A stretch of 64,000 nt of DNA, taken from the NCBI GenBank assembly GCA_022410635.1, contig JAJVDF010000044.1:1854160-1918159 (forward strand), given 5' to 3'. The translations under genes and the position numbers were made by a program. Positions 30,915 to 42,662 of the stretch are shown here, piece by piece. How positions within the stretch are numbered: position 1 is the stretch's first letter; each line of letters starts with the position of its first letter. The notes under the pieces were generated by a model. It was not told where the DNA came from. It was given only the letters and a program-made list of their open reading frames with translations, and searched no databases. The DNA comes from Tretioscincus oriximinensis. Lineage: Eukaryota; Chordata; Lepidosauria; Squamata; Gymnophthalmidae.

Positions 30915-31157
30915 TCCGTGTGGAGGGAGCCCCAGGGCTCCGCTGTGGCTGCTGGGAAGGCGCCGCCCCCCGACGGCTTAACTCTTTCCATGGGGCCAGA
31001 CCTCCTCCTCCCCCCACCCCCCCACACGCATCAGGGGCCGGCGGAGGGGGCGGGCGGAGGGACCTGCTGCTCTCCCGTCCCGCCCCGTCGGGCAGCAGCG
31101 CTCCTGTCCCGCCCTCCGCCCGTCCCTGCGCCCGGCAGACGGCGGCGTCGCATGCAG

Positions 31158-31184
31158 GCAGCAGCAGCAGCAGCAGCAGCAGCA
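31158..31184 (+). repeat. (GCA)9 repeat in the FAM124A 5' UTR
   Basis: Nine uninterrupted GCA units ending 8 bp before the start codon. An upstream ATG at 31152 reads them as polyalanine in another frame. Confidence 0.9.
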
Positions 31185-31192
31185 TCGACGCC

Positions 31193-31263
31193 ATGCACCG
31201 AAAGGCGGGAGGCGGCGCTGGGGCCCAGGAGGAGGCCGCCGATTCCGGAGCCGAGACGGGCGG
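31193..31263 (+). CDS. FAM124A: FAM124A coding exon 1
   Basis: ATG at 31193 in a GACGCCATGC context, donor GGCGG|GTGAGT at 31263/31264; 23 codons plus two bases. Encodes a Gly/Ala/Glu-rich leader ending DSGAETG. Confidence 0.9.
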
Positions 31264-34200
31264 GTGAGTCTTGGCACTGATGGGTGACTTTGGAATTGGG
31301 GCGATTTGCCCTAAAGCCGGGGGTCCCAAACCCCGGGGGGATGTGGGAAGGGGGGGGGGCGCTTGATTTTTCAGGGGGACATTTTTTGTATATTGTGACA
31401 CCCACAAGTCAAGAGCCTTTGAGGCTTTCTCCACTGTGGATGAGGAGTTCACTTTTTGGACCATAAGCACTATAGGTCACAGGGGCTGGATATAGGGGCA
31501 CCAGTGCATGGCCAAGATAAGCTTGGGATCCACCACTCTGATAGTAAGCCTTGCATGTAGAGTTCTCCTGCCTAAACCTTTGGACCATTGGCTGCATCCA
31601 GAGGGAGCCTCCTCCTGGGCTGTCCCTCGGAATAGGAGCCTGCCAACCACATGCTAGTGTAAACTATGGCAGGCCCCGAATGGGGCCTGCCATAGTCTAC
31701 ACTGGCATGTGGATGGCCAAGCTCTGTCCCGAGAATGTGACCGTCCGGTGATCAAACCACTAACCTTCTGCTTTCCAGGCAGTTTGCTCTCCCATTGAGA
31801 TTGTGGTTATCATACACTCTATTCAACAGTCCTCAATTCTGACAACCAGAAAAGCAGATTTAAAAACCAGAAAAATCTGTTTCAAGACCTGTTTCTCAGG
31901 GTTTCAGGACTGTCCTTCAGGACTGAGAACTGTTGGATAGCAAGGAAACTAGTCTATGGTCCTGTCCCCACTGAGCCTTATTCTGGGCTATTTCTCAGAA
32001 TGGGAGCCTACCATCTACATGCTAGTATAGACTATTGCAAGTCCCAGATGGGGCCTGCCATAGACTACACTGGCATGTGGATGGCCAAGCTCCATATTGA
32101 GATATAACCCAGGATAAGGTTCAGTGAGGCTGTATCTTCGGATTACATGCTTTGCTCATCTTTTCACTTTAGCGGGAGGCTTGTGGAAGTGCACACATCA
32201 TGAATATAAAAATCAGTTCTGGCTAATGCAGGATTGAGCAACAGAATCCCCAAGGGAAATATTTTTTCTGCTTCTGTCTGGGCCCCTATGAACTTCAGAA
32301 GGTGCAGAATTAGCACAGTTTAGAAATAACATTGGATTGTGAAAACCGCTTCAAGAGTTTGCAGCCAATTGTGAACTAATTTTGTCCAGTTTAGACTGAC
32401 CCAGGATTAGTAGTTAACCAGAAATGAAGAAGTCTGCCTCCAGCATTTGACAAAATGTAATGGGATTTTGCGTAATTTAAAATCCTCCAGCTGTTTCATA
32501 TTCGTCTTCAGCTGTACTAAAAATAGAGCCTCCAAACAGAGGGTGGACAGTCATCTGTCTGGGAAGGTTTAATGATTCCTGCATTGAGCAGGGGGTTGGA
32601 CTCGATGACCTGGAGGTCCATTCCAACTCTATGATTCTTTGTACTGTCATATCTCTTTCCTGTATGTACTATATATATATATATATACTGGTCAAAACAA
32701 TTAAGAGAACACTTTAACATAAGTGTATGCAAAGTGTATGTTAAATTGTTTCCTTAATTGTTTCAAGCAGTATACAATGGTTTGTGGATTAGAGATTTAT
32801 ATACACTGTATTGACAAAAGTGAATGCACGTATGAACAAATGCTTTTAGCAATATAGTATATATTCATCATATAAGGAGGCATGTGGGAGAGTTCAACAT
32901 TCCAAGGTATAACGACCATTGCCATAGATAGATATTGTCTATCTAGATTTTCAGAAGGCTTTTGATAAAGTCCCTCATCAAAGGCTTCTAAAAAAGCTCC
33001 ACACTCATGGTATAAGAGGACAGACTTTGTCCTGGATTGGAAACTGGCTAAAAGATAGAAAACAGAGGGTAGTATTAAATGGACAGTTCTCTGAGTGGAA
33101 ATAGGTAAGAAGTGGGGTACCCCAGGGATCTGTACTGGGACCCTTGCTTTTCAATATATTTATAAACGATAGTGAAGTAGCCAAGTTTGCTGACGACACT
33201 AAACTGTTCAGGGTAGTGAAAACTGAAAATGATTGTAAGGCATTCCAGAGTGATTTTTTTGAAATTGGGTGAGTGGGCATCAAAGTGGCAAATGCACTTC
33301 AACTTAAGCAAGTGCAAGGTCATGCATATTGGGGCAAAGAACCCAAAATACTCCTACCACCTGATGGGAATCAAGCTTTCTGTGACCAAGCAAGAAAAGG
33401 ATCTTGGGGTGTTGGTGGACAATTCAATGAAAATGTCAACCCAGTGTGCAGCAGCAGCAAGAAAGGCAAATTCCATGTTGGGGATAATTAGGAAAGGAAT
33501 CGAAAACAAGTCAGCAAATGTTGTTTTGCCTCTTTATAAATCTGTGTTCAATTCTGGTCACCACATCTCAAGAGAGACATTTTGGAACTGGAGAAGGTGC
33601 AGAAAAGGGCAACAAAAATGATCAAGGGTCTGGAGCACCTCCCTTATGAAGTTAGGCTGCAACGTCTGAGCCTCTTCAGCCTTGAAAGGCGACGTCTGAG
33701 AGGTGATCTGATTGAAGTGTACAAAATCATGCATGGGATAGACAAGGTGAATAGAGAAAAAATGTTTTCTCTCTCCTACAACACAAGGACCAGGGGGCAC
33801 TCCTTAAATCAGTTGGGTAGAAAAGTGAGAACAGACAAAGGAAAGTATTTTTTCACCCAGAGGGTCATCGGCCTGTGGAATTTACTTCCTGAAGAGGTAG
33901 TGGTAGCTAACAGCTTGGATAGTTTCAAGACAGGACTAGACATGTTTATGGACACCAAGGGTATAAATGGATACTAGGATGGATGTCTGGATGTTGCCTC
34001 CAGGATGGAGCTACAGGCAGGACTCCTGAAATGCCATTTGCATGGAGTGATGAACAGGAGCAGATTTTGCTTTCCTCTGTTCGGACTGCCCAGGTGCATC
34101 TGGTGGTCCTCTGTGTGGGACAGAATGCTGGACTAGATGGGCTGTGGCCTGATCCAGTATGGATCTTCTTATGTTCTTATTTTCTTATGACCAATGACAT

Positions 34201-37200
34201 AAGGGAGGGGATGAAGGCATGGATGGAAGCAAAGAGGAGGAAAGTCTAGAGCTCGTTGCATTACCATAATGGAACGGGCTAATTCCACTAGTTCTTAGAT
34301 ACATTCCTTTCGTGGCAAGGAGTCTGACTGGGCAGACATGTTTAAAAAACAGAATGTTTTTTGTGCGATGAGGATTCTGTGGCATATGCTTCCTGTGTAC
34401 GCTGTGATGTGTGAGTGAATCAGCAGACAGCTTTTCTAGTGAGCACAACAACTGGCTGCTTTGCAAACCAAACGAAGCATCTTGATGGTGTAGCCATCAA
34501 AGTCTATTACTGCCACAACGTGTGCTGTGTAGAGAAGAAAGAGTAAGGCTTAAAATAAAATTCAGACTGCTTTTCATTATAATTCTTACATTTACACACA
34601 GGTATTGTTCCGACACATCCTTTTAATCCAGTTCTGAATAACTGGACTATACGGGGCGGCAGTAAGGGCACTTCCTAGTTTAGTCCAGTTCTTTAAGATT
34701 GAAGATGGATTAAAAGTATGTGTTGAAACAGCACCATAGAGATTTAGTTTAGTCTGTGTTTGCTCATCATAAAGACCCTGTCCCCACTGCCTTACTCTGT
34801 CTTACTTTGGATTCTATCTCAGGAAAGAGCTCAGCCATCCACATATTAGTGTAGACTATGGCAGGCTTCTATCTCAAGATAGAATAAGGACTCAGTTCAC
34901 TTACTGCTTGGATCTGTCCACACTAGTCACAACCAGGTACTACAGAACCATGAAACTATTCCACCATAGAAGAAGCTCCACCACAGCACTACCGTGGCTT
35001 GAAGAGTACTCCACTTGGATGGGCTCAGATCTCCCCAGCCGTCATGACTAGGTGTAGGCTGAGGCATGAATGGGAGCAAGACGGAGGAGGGAATAGAGCC
35101 TGTTGCATTATCATACCATGAGGAGCTAATTCCGCTACTTGTAAAATAACTCGTAGTTTCCCTTTATGAAGTTTGGTCTTGCTGACTTCTTTCTTTTGTT
35201 TTATAGGTCAGAATACAGTTGTGTGTCATCATCCAGCAGTGAGTATAATTCTGTTTGTTTCCTTCGATTGGCTCAGTCGCTTAGAAAACGGACTCTTGCC
35301 TGGGAGGTGGGGTTTCGAAACCCTGTGTGAGACGTGGGGAGGGGTGAGCACCTTCCACTAGTCTGTAGCTCTAGCCAACCCAGCTATTCGAAAGCAGGAA
35401 TTGCAAGAAATTGCAACTGACTGCAAGTAGATACATGGGAACCACCACAGCCTGGTGGGGAAGATAGAATATCAGCCTTCAGGCAAAAATACCCTTGTAA
35501 GCTGCTTTGAGTCCCTTTGTAAGGTGAGAAAAGCAGGTATAAGAACCGAGTTCTTCTTCTTCTGGTTTAAAGCCCACAAAAATGCAGTTCTACCTTCGCT
35601 TGCTGCTTGTCGGTGTGGCCTTCCTGGGAAGAAGAAGGAGGAGGAGTTGGTTTTTATAGCCCGCTTTTCCCACCCAAAGGGACTCAAAGCGGCTTACAAG
35701 AGTATTTTTCACCCAAAGGCTTATGTTCTATCTTCCCCACTAGGCTGTGATGGTCCCATCCAAAGTCCTGGCTAAAGAGGTGTGTCTTCAAGCATTATCT
35801 GAATATATACAGAGATGGTGACTGACACACTGCAAAGGAGAGTTAGTCTGGGAGCTNCCACAGAGACCGCCCTATCCTGCGTTCCCACCCTCTTTGCTAC
35901 TAGAACAGGTGGTGGAGCCAAGAGGGTCTCCTCTGCAGATCTTAAGGTACACGGGCAGGTTGATATGGGAGAAAAAAAGGTTCAGAAAAAATGATAATCT
36001 CTTTCTGCTTTATTACCACAGCGGCTGGATAAAGTGGCTTGTTAAAAATATCTGTGACCCTTTCCACATTCTTCTGGAGCCATAGGGTCTACCGTCCAAA
36101 TGCAAGTGTGGACTAATTCCAAGATTTAACCTGGAATATTGGTGTAGAAAGGACCTGTACTACGCAAGACTGTTAAGCAAAATGCTAAGCAAGACTGCTG
36201 AAGAAGAAGAGCAACAATTGAGTTTTTATACTTCACTCTTTTCCAGATTAGCTTACAGAGTTAATTTTCACCCAAAGGCTTACGTCTTATTCTATTTTCC
36301 CCATCAAGTTAATGATGGTACTCATTTATCTAATTGAAAGGCAGATTACAAATTTGCATCTCTTTTGAAAAGCTGAATTGGTTAGAGCTGCAGGCTAATG
36401 GAAGGTGCTCACCCTTCCCCATGTCTGACACAGGACTTTGAAAACCGATCTCCCAGATGAAAGGCTTATCCTAGTGAGGAGAACAGAAGGGAGCACAAAC
36501 TGTGGCAAACCAAATGCAAGGTGGTAGTCAGGGATGCGAAGAAAAACTTTGAGGAGCACATTGCAAAGAATATTAAAAGAAATAATAAGGACTTTTTCAA
36601 ATATATCAGAAAAAGAATCCTACCAGGAAAGCAGTCGGACCACTCGACAGCAATGGACAAAAAGGGCATAATCAAGGAGGACGTGGAGATTGCAGAGAGG
36701 TTAAATGAATTTTTTGCTTCAGTTTTCACTGAAGAAGACAGAGGGAATTTACCCNCAACAGATTTAGTTTTCTCAGAAAGAACACCAGAGGAATTAAATG
36801 GGATAGAGATAACAAGGGAGGAGGTCCTTGCAAGCCTAAATAAGCTGAACATTTATAAATCCCCAGGGCCAGACGGCATTCACCCAAGAATTCTTAAAGA
36901 ACTCAAAGGCGAAATTGCTGAACTTCTAACCAAAATATTTAATCTTTCCTTAAGATCAGGCATAGTACCAATAGATTGGAAGNTAGCTAANGNAACACCA
37001 NTCTTCAAAAAAGGATCCCNGGGTGATCCCGGAAATTATAGACCNATCAGTTTAACATCANTTCCAGGTAAANTGNTGGAAACCNTAATTAAGGACAAAA
37101 TTACTAAACACATNGAGANGCANGCATTGCTGAATGAAACTCAGCATGGCTTNANCAANGGTAANTCATGNCTTACCAACTTGCTAGAATTCTTTGANAN

Positions 37201-40200
37201 TGTNAACAAACATGTAGATAAAGGGGATCCAGTTGATATTGTNTATCTAGATTTTCAGAAGGCNTTTGATAAAGTCCCNCATCAAAGGCTTCTAAAAAAN
37301 CTCCNTACTCATGGTATAAGAGGACAGACTTTGTCCTGGATTGGAAACTGGCTAAAAGATAGAAAACAGAGGGTAGTATTAAATGGACAGTTCTCTGAGT
37401 GGAAATAGGTAAGAAGTGGGGTACCCCAGGGATCTGTACTGGGACCCTTGCTTTTCAATATATTTATAAACGATAGTGAAGTAGCCAAGTTTGCTGACGA
37501 CACTAAACTGTTCAGGGTAGTGAAAACTGAAAATGATTGTAAGGCATTCCAGAGTGATTTTTTTGAAATTGGGTGAGTGGGCATCAAAGTGGCAAATGCA
37601 CTTCAACTTAAGCAAGTGCAAGGTCATGCATATTGGGGCAAAGAACCCAAAATACTCCTACCACCTGATGGGAACCAAGCTTTCTGTGACCGAGCAAGAA
37701 AAGGATCTTGGGGTGTTAGTGGACAATTCAATGAAAATGTCAACCCAGTGTGCAGCAGCAGCAAAAAAGGCAAATTCCATGTTGGGGATAATTAGGAAAG
37801 GAATCGAAAACAAGTCAGCAAATGTTGTTTTGCCTCTTTATAAATCTGTGGTGAGGCCACATTTGGAATACTGTGTTCAATTCTGGTCACCACATCTCAA
37901 GAGAGATATTTTGGAACTGGAGAAGGTGCAGAAGAGGGCAAGAAAAATGATCAAGGGTCTGGAGCACCTCACTTACGAAGCAAGGCTGCAACGTCTGGGC
38001 CTCTTCAGCCTTGAAAGGAGACGTTTGAGGGGTGATCTGATTGAAGTGTACAAAATCATGCATGGGATCGACAGGGTGAATAGAGAAAAAATGTTTTCTC
38101 TATCACACAACACAAGGACCAGAGGGCACTCCCTAAAACTGTTGGGTAGAAAAGTGAGAACAGACAAAGGAAAGTATTTTTTCACCCAGAGGGTCATCGG
38201 CCTGTGGAATTTACTTCCTGAAGAGGTAGTGGTAGCTAACAGCTTGGATAGTTTCAAGACAGGACTAGACAGGTTTATGGACACCAAAGGTATAAATGGA
38301 TACTAGGATGGATGTCTGGATGTTGCCTCTGGGATGGAGCAACAGGCAGGACCCCTGAAATACCATTTGCAGGGAGTCATGAACAGGTGCATATTTTGCT
38401 TTCCTCTGTTCGGACTTCCCAGGTGCATCTGGTGGGCCTCCGTGTGACACAGAATGCTGGACTTGATGGGCTGTGGCCTGATCCAGTATGGCTCTTCTTA
38501 TGTTCTTATGTCTTCTTAGCAACTGAGCCATTCGTGTTCTCTGTATAAAAACAGCCAGATATTGGAGTTGTTTCATGCTGGAATAATTCTGCTAGCCTGG
38601 AAAAAAACTCTTCTATGCTCGGATAGCCTATTCTGGAACAGGTCCTGTGAAGTCTGAAGCATTCTTTGAAGAAGTTTGAAGTCAGACACAAGGGTTCCAC
38701 CAAACTTGAGGAACTCAACTAATTCCAGTGGAATAAAAAAGCAAATTGTGTTAGTAAATGCACATCTAAATATTTATCTGTTCAATGAGTTCTGCTGTTT
38801 GTATTGTGGGCGTCTATTTTCCCCTCCCTTTCCCCGTAAATGCTCGTGACATCTGTCAAAGCGATTATTCATAAATGCTTCAGTTATAATCTAACTTGAG
38901 GATTCAGTACTGACCCACATGTATCACGTGAGGCTTTTAGTCAATGTCAGATCAAGTTGATTTCCAGTTTTGTGGCAAAGTGTATGGCTGGTTAAAAATC
39001 TTGCCTTTTATTCATTTGGACAGCCTGGGTTAGAAATTCTGTGCCAAACTGAAACATATCAGCAAACATGCAAAGACACTCATGCCTCCGTCAGTGCAGA
39101 CTGCTTCGTTATTCTGACTGAAGTGACACATTTAGATTTCTTGTCAAAGCAGAATCTGTTACCTGTTTGTGGCAGATCAATGAATAGTCAGAACTGACAA
39201 ACGGGAGTTTCAGTGTTCCAGCTTGGGTTATTTTGTTTACTTTCTTTTTATTTCACACCATTTCCAGATTTACAGTTCTTATTTTTTAATTTGTTCCTTT
39301 CTTTTTATCCAGTCCTTCTTATAGAAGATGTAATGCCTAACTTGTTTAGAGTTTTGTTTATATAGAATTCTGTCTTTCAAATATTTACCTTGTCTTGAAC
39401 AACAGAAAAAAATACATAAAAAGCATCTTGAAAGTGGTAGGCATGTGGCCCTAGTGTTTCCATTGCATTCTCGTCTTCAATCTAAATCTAATGTTCAGGA
39501 AATGCATTTTCTGGACTTCAATATGCATTGGAGGTGAGATGAGTTCACATTAGTGTGAAAATATAAGTTTTGCGCCAAGAATGCCTTGAATCATGTAGGA
39601 ACAGTGATGATAGAAGCAAATAGTTTATTCATTAGTTTGCTTTTTAATAATAATTATTTATTTTTTCCAATACGAACAAATAGCATATCACATAAATATA
39701 TTCTGATATCATTATTAGCATTATAAATATACCGTATATTATCTACATTTTCCCTTCAAAAACAAAACACACACAAACACCCCGAAGACTACAAAGAATT
39801 AGAGCCATCTGTACATAAAGGAAAAAAACGTGTTGACAAATTAGAGTCCATGAAGAGCCTTCTTTATACCTAATCAGTTTGAACCATTTATTCCTATTGT
39901 CCAAATTCTGTTTTCATCCCGTATTGTATTCATCAGTAGGAGCTATCTGGAATCCTATTGAAAATGACAGGTTCTTTACCTAGAGTAGAACAAAACCCAC
40001 AGAATCGTTCTTTTGAATCCCTTTTGAGATAAGAGTTTTGTTCTTTACCCAGACCAAAAGGGATAATTTTTGTTTTTTTCTGCCCTCCATTCAGGTGAAC
40101 TTTCTGTGGAAGAAGTGAAGGACCCTTTTCTCGTAAGCATGCACATAATTGCAAATCCGGGGAAATCCAGGGTTCTGCAGGAAGCCATCGACAACCTGCT

Positions 40201-42627
40201 AGCATGGTTGCATCCAGAGCTCAAACTCTTTCAGGTCTCTGAACGACAGGTGGCAAAGAAACCTGTCAAAGACGTTCCTTCCCAGCCAGCTCTCGCGATA
40301 ATTCTTTTTTTGAAAGAAGAATACGATGAAGAACCTTTCCTGCAACTTCACAAAACATTTCAAAAGCCACCTTGGTGTTACCACCACACGGAGCAAGTGC
40401 AGGGCAAATTCCTCCCTTACATGCCCGGCAGCCAAGACTTTTTCACACTGGCACAAGGAACTCCTTTGTGGGCCATCCGGCCAGTGCATTATGGGAAAAA
40501 AATAATACGCTTTACCATCTACTGCAGGACCGAGAACTTTGACAACATTATGAAGTTCTATGAGCTCATTCTGAAAAGGCCAGTATATCAGAAGAAAGCA
40601 GACTTTTGTGTTTTTCCTATTTATTCTAACNTGGATTTAGATATTCAGTTCTCTTTAAAGAGGCTTCCGAGGGGCTGTGGGCCAAACCCCACAGAATCAG
40701 CTGTGCTGGAGTTCCGAGTGAAAAATATAGAGCAGCTTGTACCGCTCTTGCCCAATCTGTGCAGCCGGATCAGTGAAGATAGATGGCAAACAGAAGATCA
40801 TGATGGGAATAAAATCCTCTTGCAGGTACTTGCAGGCATTTCTAATTCTGTATTTGGGGAGTTAGATCTTTAGAAAGCATATTTTAACAATCTTAACATG
40901 AGACTCAGGCTGCTTCCACACAGCAGCCTCTTACCTGGATGGGAGTGATGTCAAAGTGGCTCCACCGCATTGGGTTGCGCCTTGCCAGTGATCAACTCGC
41001 AGCAAAGCGCTGATGCTCCGCGGTTTCTGATCTCTGGGAAAGTGCGATCCTAGCGTGGAGCTCCCCAGCCAGCTGCCCCCATTGCTGCATGAGGCCATGC
41101 GGAAGTTCAGAATTTCTGCAGCTGCGGCAAGAAGGTGCATGACGTCCCACAAGAGCAGGGAACCAGCAGCCAATCAGGCGCAAGTGCTATGGTGGCTGCC
41201 AGGAGCCACGTGACCTTGTTGAGAATGTCCCGGCTGTTGCTATGGCAGCGCTGTGCTCCCGTGGAATTCTCTAGCAGCATTGCGCAACAACGGTGGTAAG
41301 TGAAGGCAGATTGTATACCAAAGATAAAACTGAATTTGCAGTGGAACTACTGAGGGCAAGTAGACAACAAGATAGTTCAACAAAATCGAAGTAGGTTTAC
41401 CAACAAGAACCACATTCTGTCCTTATTCTCCTTTGATACTTTATTTGTAGGCTGCTACTGGATGCCACATTGGGAATGCCTGCTTTCCAGATTATGAAGT
41501 TCTGTCCATAGTTATTGGTCAGTTAAATCTCACTGCATTCAAAAGTGGTGGCTTCTAAGCAAAACAAGTTGCAGCTCTCCATAAACTCTGGCTACATCCA
41601 CACATGCAGCTATGCCCCACACTTTCAGGGTATAGCAAACTGTACCCAGTCCTCCCTCCCCGTGCACTTACCTCCATTGTTGGATTGCACCAATGTGCAG
41701 AAGGGGCTCCTAGTATGCTTGCTGGTCCATAAATTGCTGTGCAGAATTTTCTGAGTTCACCTACTAATTACCCGGTGAAAAAAAGCATGAACTTAAAACT
41801 CCACCTATTTCCTCACAGCTCCAGTTGGTTAACAACTTTTGATATAAGCCCTGAGGTGTTTTTGCTTTTGACTGCTACTTTCATCTTGGCCATATGTGCT
41901 TCCTTCTCCTCCCAATTTTAAATTAAAATATATTTTAATTTATAATATAAAAATATATATAAAAATATATTTTTCTGATAAGGTAGCATATATTTAGTCT
42001 AAGGCGTTTTATGAGGCTAATCTGCACTCTTTTAAAAAAAGATATGTGGTACTAAGGGTATTTGCACAGGCAATATGTTGAATATGTAGTCATGAATGGA
42101 CTTTATTTTTATTTTCATAGCCTGACTGAAACACGTACATAAGTCCTTTGTCATCAGAAAGTCTTGTATAATAGGGTTGATTGTGTCCCTTTCTTCTGAC
42201 CTATTATGTAGAAAACAAGGCAGGCTCTGTCAGGACTAATAGCCCTGTAAAATCCAGAATAATCAAGGAGGGTGGGGGGAATTTCTTTAAATCAGCTGGC
42301 AATTTTTCTTCAGGCAGTGAAATCACATTTCTCTGTGTTTGTTTGTTTGTTTGTTTGCATTTATATGCAGCCCAATACCCAAAGTTCTCGGGGCATAAAA
42401 ACATATTAAAAGCACAGTGCCTGAAAGTTGAGAAGGTAGTATTAGAGGGGTTTTTTTCAGACAAAGGCCAGGTTAAAGAAGTGCATCTTCAAGAGTTTTT
42501 CAGAGGTGGTGATTGACACACCTCAAGGGGGAGACTAGTCCATAAATTGGGAGTTGCAACTGAGAAGTACCTGCTTCCTAAAAAAATCCTTTCTAAAATG
42601 TTAAAGAGAAAGAGAACAGTTAGAGAT

Positions 42628-42662
<35 letters not shown>

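Larger units (their letters stand above)
30940..31330 (+). promoter_or_regulatory. CpG-rich promoter and first exon of FAM124A
   Basis: The only strongly GC- and CpG-rich stretch in the window, with GGGCGG boxes (for example 31048-31053), surrounding the FAM124A start codon. No TATA box is seen. It fits a CpG-island promoter. Confidence 0.7.
31264..35206 (+). other. FAM124A intron 1
   Basis: 3.9 kb of repeats: three palindromic-family copies, CR1 pieces, two Tc1-type MITEs and composite repeat R2. No other gene is seen. Confidence 0.85.
35239..40094 (+). other. FAM124A intron 2
   Basis: 4.9 kb: SINEs, a 2-kb CR1 and about 1.5 kb of AT-rich sequence (38520-40094) in which I recognise nothing except a possible LINE tail at 39640-39800. 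Confidence 0.85.

Noticed and set aside
30886..31470. 194-codon minus-strand open frame over the FAM124A promoter
   Set aside because: GC-rich antisense frame with poly-Leu from the GCA repeat; the plus-strand exon with matching family sequence and splice phase explains the region.
36521..37408. 295-codon open frame
   Set aside because: It is real reverse-transcriptase sequence but belongs to a truncated CR1 with a TAG at its end, so it is recorded as a mobile element and not as a host gene.
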